Counted from the first letter of the stretch, positions 49,437-61,913 are shown. The stretch: DNA of 64,000 nt from Clostridia bacterium (GCA_017438845.1 JAFRUO010000005.1:62001-126000), one strand, 5' to 3'. Made by a program: numbers and translations. The notes: generated from the letters alone by a model not told the origin.

Positions 49437-51344
49437 ATGGCAAATAAAACAAAAAAACAGACGGAGCCTAAAAAGAATAACGGCTCAAAAAAACAGAATA
49501 CAAAAAAGAACAATCAACAGACCGCAAAAAAGAAGAATGCGGTAAAGAAAAGTGCAAAAAGTCAGACACGGAATTTCAGACAGACTTCAAAGAAAAGTAC
49601 TGACACAAAGAAAAACGCTCAGGCAAAGAAAACCTCAGTCACAAACACAAAAAGAAGGAAAAACAGCACAGGGCGAAATGTGCCTGAGGTGCCGATAAAA
49701 ATCACCTTCCTCGGCGGACTCAACGAAGTCGGCAAGAATATGACGCTTTATGAGTGTGCGGGGGATATGATACTTGTTGACTGCGGTCTTGCGTTTCCCG
49801 ACCCCGATATGCTCGGAGTTGACCTTGTTATTCCCGATTTCAGCTATGCGCTCGAAAACGCCGACAAAATCAAGGGCGTTTTTATCACTCACGGTCATGA
49901 GGACCACATAGGCGGACTTGCATATCTTTTAAAGGAAATGAATGTACCCGTCTACTCAACCAGACTTACCGACGGACTTATCAGGGGAAAGCTTCGTGAG
50001 CATCAGCTTCTCGACAATGCAAAACTCAATGTCGTAAGTCCCGGAGACACGGTCAGCGCAGGCTGCTTTGACGTGGAGTTTATTCATGTGAATCATTCGA
50101 TTCCCGACGCGGTTGCGTTTGCAATTAAATCGCCTGCGGGAGTTGTTATTCAGACGGGTGACTTTAAAATAGACACTACGCCGATTGACGGCGGAGTAAT
50201 GGATATGGCAAGGCTTGCCGAGCTCGGAAGCGAAGGAGTGCTTTGCCTGCTGTCCGATTCGACCAATGCGGCAAAGCCCGGCTTTACCGAGTCGGAAAGC
50301 AAGGTCGGCGAAACCTTTGCAAACCTTTTCCCGAAGGCAGAGGGAAAGAGGCTTATCGTTGCAACCTTTGCTTCAAATATTCACCGTGTGCAGCAGATTA
50401 TCAACACCGCCGAGGGCTCGGGCAGAAAGGTTGCGCTTTCGGGCAGAAGCCTTGAAAACGTGGTGTCCATTGCCGCCGAGCTCGGTTATATCAATATTCC
50501 CGAGGGCTTGCTTGTGCCGATTGACAGCGTCAACCGTTACCCTGCCGATAAGATGGTAATTATTACCACCGGCAGTCAGGGCGAGCCGATGTCTGCACTT
50601 TACAGAATGGCGTTTTCCGAGCATCGCAAGGTCGAAATCGGTCCTAACGATTACGTTATTATTTCCGCAACCCCGATACCCGGTAACGAAAAGATGGTCG
50701 GCAAGGTCGTTGATGAGCTTTTAAAGCAGGGCGCTCAGGTCGTTTACGAAAGAATGTACGAGGTGCACGTTTCGGGTCACGCTTGTCAGGAGGAGCTTAA
50801 AATAATGCTCAGCCTTACGAAGCCTAAGTATTTTATTCCCGTACACGGTGAGCAGAAGCATCTGCGTCATCATGCGGCGCTTGCAAAAAGCGTAGGTATT
50901 GAGCCCCGAAACATTTTGATTGCCGACAACGGCAAGGTTGTCGAGATTTCGCAAAATAGCTTTAAGTTTGCGGGCGATGTTCAGTCGGGCATGGTCTTTG
51001 TCGACGGCAGCGGCGTAGGCGACGTAGGCTCGGTAGTGCTTCGCGACAGGACAAAGCTTGCCGAGGACGGAATAGTTATTGTTGCGCTGAGCGTTGACAA
51101 GCAGACGAATACCGTTGTTTCGGGTCCGGAGATAATTACCCGAGGCTTTGTCTATGTAAAGGAATCGGAGGAATTTATTGTCGAAACCAGGAGGCTTTGC
51201 GAAAATGTACTTGCCGACTGCGTATACGACAACAACTTCGACTATATGAGCATTAAGAACAGACTGCGTGACGCAGTTTCAAAATTTGTATATTCACAGA
51301 CTCGCAGAAGCCCCATGGTGCTACCTGTTGTAATGGAGGTGTAA
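49437..51344 (+). CDS. rnj: Ribonuclease J with a long basic N-terminal extension
   Basis: A 635-residue protein. The metallo-beta-lactamase domain begins near residue 85 (PIKITFLGGLNEVGKNM), with the metal motif HGHEDHIGG at 152. The beta-CASP part carries ATFASNIHRVQQI, and PVHGEQKHLRHHAAL is the late metal motif. RNase J acts as a 5'-3' exonuclease and endonuclease on RNA. The first roughly 80 residues are almost only Lys, Asn, Gln, Ser and Thr, probably disordered and RNA-binding. Normal RNase J is about 555 residues. SD AGGAGAG. gdpP starts 3 bp after its stop. Confidence 0.95.
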   Translation: MANKTKKQTEPKKNNGSKKQNTKKNNQQTAKKKNAVKKSAKSQTRNFRQTSKKSTDTKKNAQAKKTSVTNTKRRKNSTGRNVPEVPIKITFLGGLNEVGKNMTLYECAGDMILVDCGLAFPDPDMLGVDLVIPDFSYALENADKIKGVFITHGHEDHIGGLAYLLKEMNVPVYSTRLTDGLIRGKLREHQLLDNAKLNVVSPGDTVSAGCFDVEFIHVNHSIPDAVAFAIKSPAGVVIQTGDFKIDTTPIDGGVMDMARLAELGSEGVLCLLSDSTNAAKPGFTESESKVGETFANLFPKAEGKRLIVATFASNIHRVQQIINTAEGSGRKVALSGRSLENVVSIAAELGYINIPEGLLVPIDSVNRYPADKMVIITTGSQGEPMSALYRMAFSEHRKVEIGPNDYVIISATPIPGNEKMVGKVVDELLKQGAQVVYERMYEVHVSGHACQEELKIMLSLTKPKYFIPVHGEQKHLRHHAALAKSVGIEPRNILIADNGKVVEISQNSFKFAGDVQSGMVFVDGSGVGDVGSVVLRDRTKLAEDGIVIVALSVDKQTNTVVSGPEIITRGFVYVKESEEFIVETRRLCENVLADCVYDNNFDYMSIKNRLRDAVSKFVYSQTRRSPMVLPVVMEV

Positions 51345-51347
51345 GGC

Positions 51348-53312
51348 TTGAAATTCAAGCAGTTTGTAAGGACCTATCCCGTGGTCTTTACGCTTCTGAT
51401 TTTTACACTTGCAATCAGTATTTTCAATATATATTTTAACCCGAAAATAGCGGCGTTTGAAATTGCCTTGGTTCTTATTCTTACAGCCGTGGCGCTGTTT
51501 AAAATCAATTCAAGCTTCACCACGGCGAAAAAAGCAGTCGCCTCTTTAAATGACTGCCTTAGTGCCGAAGAAACAAAAAACCTTGACAGCTTTCCGCTTC
51601 CCGTGCTGGTATTCGATTCGGAGGACAAGATACTTTGGTACAATCGGCTTTTTGACAAAAGTGTTCTTTCCGGGAATCAGATTGTTACCGACAGTGTTAC
51701 CGAGTATACCGAGGGCAGAGGAATTGCCGAAATTTCAAACCATCCGATTTTCAACACCGTAGTCGGAGATAAAAAATACACTGTTCACTTCTCTAATATA
51801 AGCTCCAAAAAGACGAGGGCTTATGCGCTTTACTTTGTTGACGACACGCTTCTTAAAAACATGGGTGAGCTATATGAGAAGTCGAAGCCCGTTGTATCGC
51901 TTGTGGCGGTTGACTCGCTTGAGGATGTGCTCAGGGCGAACAGGGAAAAGGATTACACAAGGATTTACTCGTCTGCGGAAAACCTGATTGAAAACTGGTT
52001 TACAAGCTATAACGGTATTTTCCGCGCTCTCGGCAACGGACGTTTTGTTGCTATTACAAGCGAGGGCGAGCTTGAAAAAATGTGCGCCGATAAATTCAGC
52101 GTGCTTGAAAAGGTGAGAAACCTTGAGTATGATTCAAAAAAGGCGGGACTTACTCTTTCAATCGGAGTAGGCAGAGCAGAAAATATAGCTGACGCAGAGT
52201 CGAACGCCGTTCAGGCGCTTGATATGGCTCAGGGCAGAGGCGGCGACCAGGCGGCAATCAGGGGAGCAGATGAGAACTATCAGTTCTTCGGCGGCGTTTC
52301 GGGAGGACTTGAAAAGCGTACAAAAATCCGCTCAAGGGTTATGGCGTCCGCACTTTCGGAGCTTATCAAGACCGCTGACAACGTGCTGATTATGGGTCAC
52401 AAGTTTTCCGACTTGGACGCACTCGGCGCTTCAATAGGCGTGCTTTGTATCTGTCAGGCTCTCGGCAAGGATGCAAGAATAGTCATATCAAAAAAGACAA
52501 GTCTTGCAACTCCGCTCATTGAGCACTTAAAGGAAAACAAAAGGGACGGGTATCTTATCGAGCCTCAGTATGCCGAGGATATGATAAACGACAAGACCTT
52601 GCTTGTCATAGTAGACACGCTGCGTAAGGATTTTGTCGACAGTCAGAAGGTCTTTTCCAAGGCGAAGCAGATCGTTGTTATCGACCACCACAGGAAGACC
52701 GTCGACTACATACAAAATGCAGTGTTGTTTTTCCACGAGCCCAAAGCGTCGTCGGCAAGTGAAATGGTTACGGAGCTTATGGAGTACACCCCCGAAATCA
52801 AGCCCGACGCCACGGTTTCAAATTCTCTGCTTGCAGGCATAATGCTTGACACAAAGAATTTCGTTTTGAGAACATCTACGGCGACCTTCGAGGCGGCGGC
52901 ATATCTCAGGGAGCACGGTGCGGACACCGTTACGGTCAAGAGATTTTTCAACAACAGCCTCGAAAACCAGAAGCTCAGAGGACAGATAGTCCTTTCGGCT
53001 TATGAATTCAAAAACTGTGCAATTGCGCTTGCGGACATTAAGTCCAAGGAAATCAGACTTATCTGCGCTCAGGCGGCAGACGAGCTGCTCACAATCAACA
53101 ATGTGAACGCATCGTTTGTTTTGTTTAAAACGGGCGACACCGTCAATGTTTCCGCACGCTCGCTCGGAAATATCAATGTACAGGTGATAATGGAGAAATT
53201 CGGCGGCGGCGGTCATCAGACTATGGCGGCGTGTCAGATTGAGGACGCAGATATTCAGGACGTAAAAAACAGTCTTGAGGACGCAATAAAGGAATATATG
53301 CAAGAAGCTTAA
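51348..53312 (+). CDS. gdpP: c-di-AMP phosphodiesterase GdpP-like protein
   Basis: A 654-residue protein. Two N-terminal membrane helices (about 10-55), a PAS-like region (about 75-165), a degenerate GGDEF domain (about 190-300), and DHH/DHHA1 domains (about 340-650) are in GdpP order. The DHH motifs are seen in [21 protein letters not shown] and GGGGHQTMA. GdpP hydrolyses c-di-AMP and controls osmotic and cell-wall balance. It starts at TTG behind TGGAGGTG. The gdpP-rplI-dnaB order is the same as yybT-rplI-dnaC in Bacillus. Confidence 0.94.
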   Translation: MKFKQFVRTYPVVFTLLIFTLAISIFNIYFNPKIAAFEIALVLILTAVALFKINSSFTTAKKAVASLNDCLSAEETKNLDSFPLPVLVFDSEDKILWYNRLFDKSVLSGNQIVTDSVTEYTEGRGIAEISNHPIFNTVVGDKKYTVHFSNISSKKTRAYALYFVDDTLLKNMGELYEKSKPVVSLVAVDSLEDVLRANREKDYTRIYSSAENLIENWFTSYNGIFRALGNGRFVAITSEGELEKMCADKFSVLEKVRNLEYDSKKAGLTLSIGVGRAENIADAESNAVQALDMAQGRGGDQAAIRGADENYQFFGGVSGGLEKRTKIRSRVMASALSELIKTADNVLIMGHKFSDLDALGASIGVLCICQALGKDARIVISKKTSLATPLIEHLKENKRDGYLIEPQYAEDMINDKTLLVIVDTLRKDFVDSQKVFSKAKQIVVIDHHRKTVDYIQNAVLFFHEPKASSASEMVTELMEYTPEIKPDATVSNSLLAGIMLDTKNFVLRTSTATFEAAAYLREHGADTVTVKRFFNNSLENQKLRGQIVLSAYEFKNCAIALADIKSKEIRLICAQAADELLTINNVNASFVLFKTGDTVNVSARSLGNINVQVIMEKFGGGGHQTMAACQIEDADIQDVKNSLEDAIKEYMQEA

Positions 53313-53322
53313 GGAGGATGTT

Positions 53323-53763
53323 ATGGAGGTTATTTTAAAGGCAGATGTCAAGGGTCTCGGCAAAAAGGGCGAAAAGGTAAAGGCTTCCGACGGTTATGCA
53401 AGGAACTTTCTCTTACCCAAAAATCTGGCGGTTGAAGCTAATGCCCAGGCGCTTACAGAGTTTAAAAACAGTGAGGCTTCAAAGCAGCACAAGATAGATG
53501 TTGACATTGAAAACGCAAACCTTGCAAAGAAAAAGCTTGACGGTAAAACCGTTAAAATTCAGGCTAAAGCAGGACAGAACGGAAAGCTTTTCGGCGCAGT
53601 TACCGCAAAGGATGTTGCGGCTAACATCAAGCAGCAGCTTTCGGTTGACATAGACAAAAGAAAAATTTCGGTTGCCGACATAAAGAGCTTCGGCACATAC
53701 ACTGCGCAGGTAAAGCTTTATCAAAACATTAGCGCAACGCTTAATGTTGAAGTAGGTGAATAA
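53323..53763 (+). CDS. rplI: 50S ribosomal protein L9
   Basis: A 146-residue protein. The N-terminal rRNA-binding domain is [20 protein letters not shown], followed by [16 protein letters not shown], a long connecting helix and a C-terminal domain ([13 protein letters not shown]). SD AAGGAGG. It lies between gdpP and dnaB. Confidence 0.97.
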   Translation: MEVILKADVKGLGKKGEKVKASDGYARNFLLPKNLAVEANAQALTEFKNSEASKQHKIDVDIENANLAKKKLDGKTVKIQAKAGQNGKLFGAVTAKDVAANIKQQLSVDIDKRKISVADIKSFGTYTAQVKLYQNISATLNVEVGE

Positions 53764-53764
53764 G

Positions 53765-55141
53765 ATGGACAATCTGCTTTTTGAACAGTCAAACGAGCCT
53801 TACAGCCTCGAAGCGGAACAGGCTGTGCTCGGCTGTCTGCTGATAGATCCCGAATGCTATCTCAGCGTTGCGGATGTTATAAGAAGCGAATACTTTTACA
53901 TTCCTCAGCACAGAGAGATTTATTCCGTAATAGTAAACCTTGACGCACTCGGACAGAGCTTTGACGCTTTGCTCGTGCTTGAGGAGCTTAAAAGCAGGGG
54001 CGTGTATGACGAAGCAGGCGGAAAGAATTACCTTGCCCAGCTCGCTCAGATAGTGCCCTCGACAGCCAATGTGCTTTCGTATGCTAAGATAGTCAAGGAA
54101 AAATACGTTTTAAGGACTCTTATCGGCACTGCCAAGGAAATAGCCAACGACGCCGCCGCAGACCAGGCGAGCGCAGACGTTATACTTGATGCGGCTGAGC
54201 AGAGGATATACAATATCCGTCAGGGTAAGGCAGGCTCGGGACCGCAGAAGCTGTCGTCAATTATCTTTAACGAGGTTTACGAGGAGCTTCGCAAAAAGAC
54301 CTCGCCCGACAAGGAAAAATATCTCGGTATCGGCTCGGGCTTTTCAATGCTCGACAAGCTGACAACGGGCTTTAACAAGTCGGATCTTGTGCTTATCGGC
54401 GCGCGTCCCGCAATGGGTAAAACGAGCTTTGCTCTTAACATTGCAAGGAATATGGCGGTTACGGGTCGCAGAAAGGTTGTCTTTTTCTCACTTGAAATGT
54501 CGCGCGAGCAGCTTGCACAAAGGGTGCTTGCGACAGAGGCGAGAGTTGAAAGCTCAAAATTCAGGACGGGCGATCTTACCGCCGATGAATGGAACAGAAT
54601 CGGCGAAGCGGCTTATGCCCTGAACGACGCTGAGCTTTACTTTGATGACACTTCGACCATCACCGTACCCGAAATGAAAGCCAGAGTCAGAAGAATGAAG
54701 GATGTCGACTGCGTTGTTATTGACTATCTTCAGCTTATGACCGGCACTAAAAGAACGGACAACAGGGTTCAGGAGGTTTCGGAAATTACAAGAAACCTGA
54801 AGCTGATGGCTAAGGATTTGCGTGTTCCCGTTATCACCTGCTCACAGCTTAACCGTTCAACCGACGCAAGGGGTAAAGCGCACCGTCCGCAGATGTCCGA
54901 CCTTCGTGAATCGGGCTCAATAGAGCAGGACGCCGACATCATCATGATGCTTTACAGACCCGGCTACTATGAACAGGACGCCGCCTCTCAGGGAGATAAT
55001 GCAGGCGTGGAAATCACCAACGACAATGAGGCTCAGGTGCTTGTTGTAAAGAACAGGCACGGCAGCACGGGCGACGTTGACCTTAACTGGACAAAGGAAT
55101 TTACTCTTTTCTCAACTGCGGAGAAAAACAGAAATGAATAG
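53765..55141 (+). CDS. dnaB: Replicative DNA helicase DnaB
   Basis: A 458-residue protein. The N-terminal primase-binding domain (YSLEAEQAVLGCLLIDPE) is followed by a RecA-fold motor with Walker A ARPAMGKTSFALN near residue 213, Walker B VVIDYLQLM, and the DLRESGSIEQDAD motif. It unwinds DNA at the fork. The ATG at 53765 is 1 bp after rplI and has AGGTGA; an in-frame GTG at 53756 would overlap rplI. tilS overlaps by 8 bp. Confidence 0.96.
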   Translation: MDNLLFEQSNEPYSLEAEQAVLGCLLIDPECYLSVADVIRSEYFYIPQHREIYSVIVNLDALGQSFDALLVLEELKSRGVYDEAGGKNYLAQLAQIVPSTANVLSYAKIVKEKYVLRTLIGTAKEIANDAAADQASADVILDAAEQRIYNIRQGKAGSGPQKLSSIIFNEVYEELRKKTSPDKEKYLGIGSGFSMLDKLTTGFNKSDLVLIGARPAMGKTSFALNIARNMAVTGRRKVVFFSLEMSREQLAQRVLATEARVESSKFRTGDLTADEWNRIGEAAYALNDAELYFDDTSTITVPEMKARVRRMKDVDCVVIDYLQLMTGTKRTDNRVQEVSEITRNLKLMAKDLRVPVITCSQLNRSTDARGKAHRPQMSDLRESGSIEQDADIIMMLYRPGYYEQDAASQGDNAGVEITNDNEAQVLVVKNRHGSTGDVDLNWTKEFTLFSTAEKNRNE

Positions 55142-56489
55142 TCGGTCGGTATACGGTTTTATTAAAAAACATAATATGCTCGAAAAGGGCGATACGGTTG
55201 TTGTCGGACTTTCGGGCGGAGCGGATTCGGTCTGCCTTTTAAACATTCTGTGTGAGCTCAGGGAGGAGCTTAGCCTTAAGCTTCGCGCGGCGCATATCAA
55301 CCACAAAATCAGGGGTGAAGAAGCCGACCGTGACGAAAGCTTCTGCGTTAAGCTTTGCGAAGAGCTCGGAGTCGAACTGAGTGTTAAGCACGCCGACATT
55401 CCGAAGCTCAGCCGTGAGCTTCACCTGAGCGAGGAGGAATGCGGCAGACTTGTGCGTTATGAGTTCTTTGAGCTTTTGGCAGGCGAGGACGGAAAAATTG
55501 CTACTGCCCATAACCTTAATGACAACGCCGAAACATTGATTTTCAATCTTTCCAGAGGCTCCTCCTTAAGGGGGGCGTGCGGCATACCTGCCGTCAGAGG
55601 GAAAATCATCAGACCTCTGCTTGAAACCGACCGGGAGGAAATTGAAGAATACCTGAAGGAAAAGGGTGCTTCGTTCGTTACCGACAGCACAAACCTTGAA
55701 AATGCTTACACGAGAAATAAAATCAGAAACGAGCTTATGCCGCTTTTAAAGGAGCTTAACTCCTCGGCTCAGAGAAATATTTCGGAATTTATCAAATATG
55801 CAAACGAGGATGAAAGCTTTATTGAGTCCGAGCTTGATAGAATATATCCCGAACTTGTAGAAGAGGAAAAGCTTTTGTGCAAAAGGCTTTGTGCGCTTGA
55901 CATAAGCCTTCGCCGCAGGGCGGCGGCACGCTATCTTAAAGACTATGTCTCAAACGAGCTCTCTGCAAGGCATATTGACGCATTGTTAAGCTTTGCCGAG
56001 GCAGAGGGTGACGCGCTGATAAACATTTCGGACAAAAGATTTAAAAAGGAGGGTACGGCGGTTTCACCCTATCCGTTGCCCTCGAAGCCTTTTTGTCGGG
56101 AATTTAAAAAGGGCGACTGCGAGCTTGTCTACCCTTACGGCACCGTAAGGCTGGAACGCATTGAGCACAAAGATTTACAAAATATTAAAATTATCCTGTT
56201 GGATAATTTAATAGATTGTGATAAAATAAACGATAATTTGATACTCAGAAGCCGCAAGCCGTCCGACAGCTTCACGTTTTATAAACGGGGTGTTACCAAA
56301 ACGCTTAAAAAGCTTTTTATTGAGGAGAAAATTCCTCAAAGCGAAAGGAACAAAATTGCCGTGCTCGAAAGCGGCGGCGAGGTTGTCTTTGTCGAGGGCT
56401 TCGGTACTAACAAAAAATTCAAGGCGGACAACGCCTCAAAAAATATTTTAAAAATAATTATTAACGGGGAGAATGACAGTGAACACTAA
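55134..56489 (+). CDS. tilS: tRNA(Ile)-lysidine synthase TilS
   Basis: A 451-residue PP-loop ATPase. The signature [14 protein letters not shown] is at about residues 22-35, and [20 protein letters not shown] is the second conserved loop. A C-terminal TilS substrate-binding domain follows. It makes lysidine at C34 of tRNA(Ile2) so that AUA is read as Ile. It begins inside dnaB (8-bp overlap). The tilS-hpt-ftsH order is the classic Firmicutes arrangement. Confidence 0.95.
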   Translation: MNSRSVYGFIKKHNMLEKGDTVVVGLSGGADSVCLLNILCELREELSLKLRAAHINHKIRGEEADRDESFCVKLCEELGVELSVKHADIPKLSRELHLSEEECGRLVRYEFFELLAGEDGKIATAHNLNDNAETLIFNLSRGSSLRGACGIPAVRGKIIRPLLETDREEIEEYLKEKGASFVTDSTNLENAYTRNKIRNELMPLLKELNSSAQRNISEFIKYANEDESFIESELDRIYPELVEEEKLLCKRLCALDISLRRRAAARYLKDYVSNELSARHIDALLSFAEAEGDALINISDKRFKKEGTAVSPYPLPSKPFCREFKKGDCELVYPYGTVRLERIEHKDLQNIKIILLDNLIDCDKINDNLILRSRKPSDSFTFYKRGVTKTLKKLFIEEKIPQSERNKIAVLESGGEVVFVEGFGTNKKFKADNASKNILKIIINGENDSEH

Positions 56490-57060
56490 CATTATGGAAA
56501 ATGACATTTCGGAGGTGCTTCTTTCACAGGAGCAGTTAAAGGATATTGTAAAGCGCTTAGGCGAGCAGATTACAAAGGACTATGAGGGCAAAAAACTGAT
56601 ACTTGTCAGCGTGCTCAAGGGCTCGGTTGTCTTTATGGGCGACCTTATGAGAGAAATTAAAATTCCGTGCTATATAGACTTTATGTCGGTTTCAAGCTAC
56701 GGCAATTCTACCTCGTCAAGCGGCGCCGTAAAGATTATCAAGGACCTTGACACAAATGTCATTGAGGGCTCTCATCTTCTGATAGTTGAGGATATTCTTG
56801 ACAGCGGAAGAACTCTCAGCTACTTAAAGGATATCCTTGAAAGAAGAAACCCCGAAAGTATTAAAATATGTACTCTTTTAGACAAGCCCGACAGAAGAGT
56901 TGTCGACCTCAACGCCGACTATGTAGGCTCTTCAATTCCCGACGAATTTGTAGTCGGCTACGGTCTGGACTTTGCAGAGATGTACAGAAATCTGCCGTTT
57001 GTGGGCGTTGTCAAGCCCGAGGCTATCGCAAGAATTATAAAGGAGAGTGATGCTAATTGA
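56479..57060 (+). CDS. hpt: Hypoxanthine phosphoribosyltransferase
   Basis: A 193-residue type I PRTase. The PRPP loop is [14 protein letters not shown] (about residues 98-111), with [23 protein letters not shown] and the late [14 protein letters not shown]. It salvages hypoxanthine and guanine to IMP and GMP. Start choice: GGGGAG (56466-56471) is 7 nt before a GTG at 56479 but only 1 nt before the ATG at 56473, so the GTG is preferred. It overlaps tilS by 11 bp, and its stop overlaps the ftsH start by 4 bp. Confidence 0.94.
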   Translation: MNTNIMENDISEVLLSQEQLKDIVKRLGEQITKDYEGKKLILVSVLKGSVVFMGDLMREIKIPCYIDFMSVSSYGNSTSSSGAVKIIKDLDTNVIEGSHLLIVEDILDSGRTLSYLKDILERRNPESIKICTLLDKPDRRVVDLNADYVGSSIPDEFVVGYGLDFAEMYRNLPFVGVVKPEAIARIIKESDAN

Positions 57061-59063
57061 AAAAGCTTAACTGGAAGGTATTGATACCGTACATTATATT
57101 CCCTCTGGTTTTCGTGCTTTGCATAATCTTCTATATTAACTACGGGCAGGCAACTCCTGCCAAGACCGAGTATTATCAGCTCGTGAACCTTTTTCAGCAG
57201 AACAAGGTTGCGGAGTATGACTTAAACCTCAGCAGCGGAGCTCTTAAATATAAGCTCAGGGATGACAATACCGTATACAAGTACACCGTTCCGAATGTCG
57301 GACTTTTTGTTGATGACATTCATGAGTCGGTAGTAAAATATAATAAGGAGCACCCCGACAGCCAGATTAAAATGGACTACGAGTCGGGCAATGCAAATTC
57401 GTGGTGGGTAAGCCTGCTTCCCACTATTGCCATTGTGGTATTGCTCACGGTAGTAATGAGCATTATGTTCCGTAAGATGAATCAGACCGTGCAAAGCGAA
57501 AACAACAGGACCATGTCCTTCGGCAAGGCGAGATTCAGAAAGAATGACGAAACGCAGAACAAAAAGACCTTTGACGATGTAGCGGGTGCAGATGAAGAAA
57601 AAGAGGAGCTTGAAGAGATTGTTGAGTTCCTTAAAAACCCGAAGGCGTTTACCACTCTCGGCGCAAGAATCCCCAAGGGCGTATTGCTTGTAGGCCCTCC
57701 CGGTACCGGTAAAACATTGCTTGCAAAGGCGGTTGCCGGCGAAGCCGACGTTCCGTTTTTCTCGATTTCGGGCTCCGACTTTGTGGAAATGTACGTCGGC
57801 GTAGGCGCTTCACGAGTAAGAGATCTTTTCGGAGAGGCAAAGAAGAGCGCTCCCGCAATCGTATTTATAGATGAAATTGACGCTGTCGGCAGGCACAGAG
57901 GTGCAGGCATGGGCGGCGGACATGACGAAAGAGAGCAGACCCTTAACCAGTTGCTTGTCGAAATGGACGGCTTCGGTGAAAACGAGGGCGTTATTGTCAT
58001 GGCGGCTACAAACCGTCCCGATATACTTGACCCCGCATTGCTCCGACCGGGCAGATTTGACAGACAGGTTACCGTTAACTATCCCGACGTAAAGGGCAGA
58101 GAAGAAATACTCAAGGTGCATGCGCGCCGCAAGCCCTTAGCCCCCGATGTCAAGCTTCGCAATATAGCAGGCGCAACGGTAGGCTTTACCGGCGCAGACC
58201 TCGAAAACCTTCTTAACGAAGCGGCTCTTCTTGCCGCAAGGCGTAAGCTCAAAGCTATCACTATGAAGGAAATTGAGGACGCCACGATGAAGGTCGTTGT
58301 CGGCACCGAAAAGAAGTCGCACAAGATTTCTGAGCGTGATAAGGAAATAACTGCTTACCATGAGGCAGGACACGCAATTTCCTCATATTATCTTGAACAC
58401 AAGGACCCCGTTACACATATCTCAATAGTACCCAGAGGTATGGCAGGCGGCTTTACGATGTATCAGCCCGAAAAGGACGAAATGCATCTTATGCGTTCGA
58501 GAATGCTTGACGACATTGTCGGACTTCTCGGCGGACGTGTTGCCGAAAAGATTATTTTCAACGACATTTCAACGGGCGCCTCAAACGACATTGAGAGAGC
58601 CACCGAGATTGCCAGAAAAATGGTTACAAGATACGGCATGAGCGAAAAGCTCGGACCGATTACCTTCGGTCAGAACAATGACGAGGTGTTCCTCGGCAAG
58701 GATTATAACCATATGAGAAACTACTCGGAGAGCGTAGCTTCCGAAATTGACGAAGAGGTTGAACGCATTATTCTTGAGGCTTACAAGAGAACCGAGCAGA
58801 TTCTGACTGAGCACATTGACCAGCTTCACACCGTTGCAAAGGAGCTTGTCAAGCGTGAAAAGATTACGGGCGAGGAGTTTGAAACCCTTATGCAGGGCGG
58901 TACCCTTCCCGAGCTCGAGCCCGAGGAGGAGCCCGAGACTGTCCCTGAGCATAAGGCTGACGCACAGGCTCAGCCCGAAGGTGACAGCCTGCAAGCCCGA
59001 AAGCCCGAAAACGGCGAGACGGCAAACTCTTCCAACGCCGAAAACGGCACTGATAACCGATAA
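57057..59063 (+). CDS. ftsH: ATP-dependent zinc metalloprotease FtsH
   Basis: A 668-residue membrane AAA protease. Two N-terminal membrane helices (about 8-28 and 118-140) flank an outside segment. AAA domain: Walker A GPPGTGKT at about 213, Walker [12 protein letters not shown], and the [20 protein letters not shown]. Zinc site HEAGH at 435-439. It degrades misassembled membrane and short-lived proteins. The C-terminal tail (about 620-668) is Glu/Pro-rich and probably disordered. It starts at TTG overlapping the hpt stop, with AAGGAG upstream. Confidence 0.96.
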   Translation: MKKLNWKVLIPYIIFPLVFVLCIIFYINYGQATPAKTEYYQLVNLFQQNKVAEYDLNLSSGALKYKLRDDNTVYKYTVPNVGLFVDDIHESVVKYNKEHPDSQIKMDYESGNANSWWVSLLPTIAIVVLLTVVMSIMFRKMNQTVQSENNRTMSFGKARFRKNDETQNKKTFDDVAGADEEKEELEEIVEFLKNPKAFTTLGARIPKGVLLVGPPGTGKTLLAKAVAGEADVPFFSISGSDFVEMYVGVGASRVRDLFGEAKKSAPAIVFIDEIDAVGRHRGAGMGGGHDEREQTLNQLLVEMDGFGENEGVIVMAATNRPDILDPALLRPGRFDRQVTVNYPDVKGREEILKVHARRKPLAPDVKLRNIAGATVGFTGADLENLLNEAALLAARRKLKAITMKEIEDATMKVVVGTEKKSHKISERDKEITAYHEAGHAISSYYLEHKDPVTHISIVPRGMAGGFTMYQPEKDEMHLMRSRMLDDIVGLLGGRVAEKIIFNDISTGASNDIERATEIARKMVTRYGMSEKLGPITFGQNNDEVFLGKDYNHMRNYSESVASEIDEEVERIILEAYKRTEQILTEHIDQLHTVAKELVKREKITGEEFETLMQGGTLPELEPEEEPETVPEHKADAQAQPEGDSLQARKPENGETANSSNAENGTDNR

Positions 59064-59069
59064 AGCCAT

Positions 59070-59106
59070 GCGGTATGGTTTCCCATACCGCTTTGAGCTT
59101 TTTTTA
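59070..59106 (+). terminator. Terminator after ftsH
   Basis: GCGGTATGG (59070-59078) pairs with CCATACCGC (59083-59091), followed by a T-rich tract after a few bases. Confidence 0.65.
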
Positions 59107-59183
59107 AAAAGGCAAAACAGCGGTGATTTTATTTGCCGTTTATGATACAATTAAAAGCAACATAATGCGAAAGGAATTTCAGA

Positions 59184-61913
59184 ATGTCATTTTTAACAAA
59201 AATATTCGGTGACTATTCTTCGAAAGAGGTTAAAAGAATAAAGCCCATTCAGCAAAAGGTCCTTTCTTATGAGGACGAATATGCGAAATATACCGACGAG
59301 CAGTTAAGGGCAAAGACGGACGAGTTCAAAAAAAGACTTGCAGACGGAGAAACCCTTGACGACATACTTCCCGAGGCTTTTGCCGTATGCCGTGAGGCCT
59401 CGTGGCGTGTGCTTAATATGAAGCACTTCCCCGTACAGATAATAGGCGGTATTATTCTTCATCAGGGAAGAATCTCCGAAATGAAAACAGGTGAAGGTAA
59501 AACGCTTGTCGCAACCCTTCCCGCATACTTAAACGCGCTTACAGGCAAGGGCGTACACATTGTTACGGTTAACGACTACCTCGCACGACGCGACTCGGAG
59601 TGGATGGGCAAGCTTTACCGTTTCCTCGGACTTTCCGTAGGACTGATTGTTCACGAGCTTGACAATGAGCAAAGACGTGAAGCCTATGCCGCAGACATAA
59701 CCTACGGTACAAATAATGAAATGGGCTTTGACTACCTTCGTGACAACATGGTGACCTATGCCGAGCAGAGAGTTCAGCGAGGCCATAACTTTGCTATTGT
59801 CGACGAGGTTGACTCAATTCTTATCGATGAGGCGAGAACGCCGCTTATAATTTCGGGCGCAGGCGACAAGTCTACCGACCTGTATAAGGTCGCAGACAGC
59901 TTTGCAAAGAGTCTTAAAAAGGTTGTTGTTACCGAGCTTGACTCAAAGCAAAATGCCGAGGACGAAATTGACACTGAGGGCGACTATATTGTTGACGAAA
60001 AGGCAAAAAGCGCAACACTTACCAAAAGCGGCGTCGAGAAGGCGGAAAAATTCTTCAACCTTGATAACCTTATGGATGCCGAAAACATTACAATTTCTCA
60101 CCATATTGAGCAGGCAATTCACGCCAACGGAGTTATGAAGCGTGACGTTGACTATGTTGTCAAGGACGGTCAGGTGCTTATCGTCGACGAATTTACGGGC
60201 CGTATTATGCTCGGAAGAAGATATTCCGACGGTCTTCATCAGGCGATTGAAGCCAAGGAGGGCGTTAAGGTTGAGAGGGAGTCCAAGACCCTTGCGACCA
60301 TCACTTTCCAGAACTATTTCAGACTTTACACCAAGCTTTCCGGTATGACGGGTACTGCTATGACCGAAAGTCAGGAATTTCAGGAAATATACAGCCTTGA
60401 CGTTGTTTCAATCCCCACCAACAAGCCGATGATAAGAGTTGATGAGGATGATGTGCTTTACAAGACCGAGAGGGGCAAATTCAACGCCATAATCGAGCAG
60501 ATTCTTGAAGCTAACGAAAAGGGACAGCCCGTGCTTGTAGGTACTATCAGTATTGAAAAGAGTGAAGCGCTTTCCAATGCGCTTAAAAAGAGAGGCATCA
60601 AGCACGAGGTGCTCAACGCAAAGTACCACGACAAGGAAGCCGAAATCATCGCTCAGGCAGGTAAATTCGGCGCAGTCACCATCGCTACCAATATGGCAGG
60701 ACGAGGCACCGATATAATCCTCGGCGGTAACCCCGAATATATGGCAAAGGCAGAGATGCGTAAAAAGGATTTTTCCGAGGAGCTTATTGCGGAGGCTACG
60801 GGCTTTGCGGAAACGGACGATGAAGAAATTCTTGAGGCAAGACGTGTTTTCCGTGAGCTTGAAGGAAAACATAAGGAGGAGCTCAAGGAGGAGGCTGAGG
60901 CTGTCCGCAAGGCAGGCGGTCTTTATATCATCGGCACCGAAAGGCATGAGTCAAGACGAATTGACAACCAGTTAAGAGGACGTTCGGGCCGCCAGGGCGA
61001 CCCCGGAAAGAGTAAATTCTTCCTCTCGGCTGAGGACGAGCTTTTAAGGCTGTTCGCAGGTGACAGGTTCTACACCATTCTTGACGCCTTCCCCGCAGTT
61101 GACGAGGACACACCGCTTGAAACCAGAATGCTTACGGGTCTTATCGAAAGCGCTCAGAAGAAGGTTGAGGGCAATAACTTCGCCGTACGCCGTCAGGTTC
61201 TTGACTTCGACGACGTTATGAACAAGCAGAGAGAGGTTATTTACGGTCAGCGTAATCAGGTGCTTGACGGAGTTGACCTTGACGCCACAATGCACAAGAT
61301 GATTAACGACTACTTCACCGAGCAGGTTGAGTTCTACTGTCCGAAGGCGCTTCCCGTTGACGAGTGGAACGTCAAGGGTATGTTCACAAAGCTTGGCTGG
61401 GTACTTGACGGCAAGAGCTATGACAACATAACTACTCAGGAAGAGTTTGTTGATATTTTCCTTGAAGCGGCAAACAAGAAATTCGACTCGCAGAAGGAAA
61501 AATTCGGCGACGAGGTAATGAGCGAGCTTGAAAGAAAGATACTGCTTATGAATGTCGACCGCAGATGGATGGACCACATCGACGAGATGGAAGCTCTCAA
61601 GGGCGGAATATATCTTCGTTCCTACGGTCAGCAGGATCCTGTTGTTGCGTTCAGAATGGAAAGCTTCGATATGTTTGACGAAATGAGCGACGCAATCAGA
61701 GAGGGCACCGTTACGGGACTTCTGACTGTTGTTCTCCGTACAAACGAAGAGGTTAAGCGTGAGGCGCAGGCGAAGATTACCGGCACCAGCGGAGCCACTG
61801 ACGGAAGTGAGAAAAAGCAGCCCGTCAAGAAGGGCAAGAAGGTCGGAAGAAACGAGCCCTGCCCCTGCGGAAGCGGTAAAAAATACAAGCACTGCTGCGG
61901 CAAGGACGAATAA
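59184..61913 (+). CDS. secA: Protein translocase ATPase SecA
   Basis: 909 residues. Motor domain with Walker [14 protein letters not shown] (about 100-112), [20 protein letters not shown], and the second half with [17 protein letters not shown] and [14 protein letters not shown] preprotein cross-linking domain, long scaffold helices and a C-terminal zinc SEC-C motif ([13 protein letters not shown]) complete it. SecA drives exported proteins, including the SLH proteins here, through SecYEG. SD AAAGGAA. Monocistronic, with an extended -10 (TGATACAAT) about 40 bp upstream. Confidence 0.97.
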   Translation: MSFLTKIFGDYSSKEVKRIKPIQQKVLSYEDEYAKYTDEQLRAKTDEFKKRLADGETLDDILPEAFAVCREASWRVLNMKHFPVQIIGGIILHQGRISEMKTGEGKTLVATLPAYLNALTGKGVHIVTVNDYLARRDSEWMGKLYRFLGLSVGLIVHELDNEQRREAYAADITYGTNNEMGFDYLRDNMVTYAEQRVQRGHNFAIVDEVDSILIDEARTPLIISGAGDKSTDLYKVADSFAKSLKKVVVTELDSKQNAEDEIDTEGDYIVDEKAKSATLTKSGVEKAEKFFNLDNLMDAENITISHHIEQAIHANGVMKRDVDYVVKDGQVLIVDEFTGRIMLGRRYSDGLHQAIEAKEGVKVERESKTLATITFQNYFRLYTKLSGMTGTAMTESQEFQEIYSLDVVSIPTNKPMIRVDEDDVLYKTERGKFNAIIEQILEANEKGQPVLVGTISIEKSEALSNALKKRGIKHEVLNAKYHDKEAEIIAQAGKFGAVTIATNMAGRGTDIILGGNPEYMAKAEMRKKDFSEELIAEATGFAETDDEEILEARRVFRELEGKHKEELKEEAEAVRKAGGLYIIGTERHESRRIDNQLRGRSGRQGDPGKSKFFLSAEDELLRLFAGDRFYTILDAFPAVDEDTPLETRMLTGLIESAQKKVEGNNFAVRRQVLDFDDVMNKQREVIYGQRNQVLDGVDLDATMHKMINDYFTEQVEFYCPKALPVDEWNVKGMFTKLGWVLDGKSYDNITTQEEFVDIFLEAANKKFDSQKEKFGDEVMSELERKILLMNVDRRWMDHIDEMEALKGGIYLRSYGQQDPVVAFRMESFDMFDEMSDAIREGTVTGLLTVVLRTNEEVKREAQAKITGTSGATDGSEKKQPVKKGKKVGRNEPCPCGSGKKYKHCCGKDE

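Noticed and set aside
61044..61892. Long minus-strand open frame inside secA
   Set aside because: The sense frame is an intact SecA with all motifs; the antisense translation shows no domain and no start signal.
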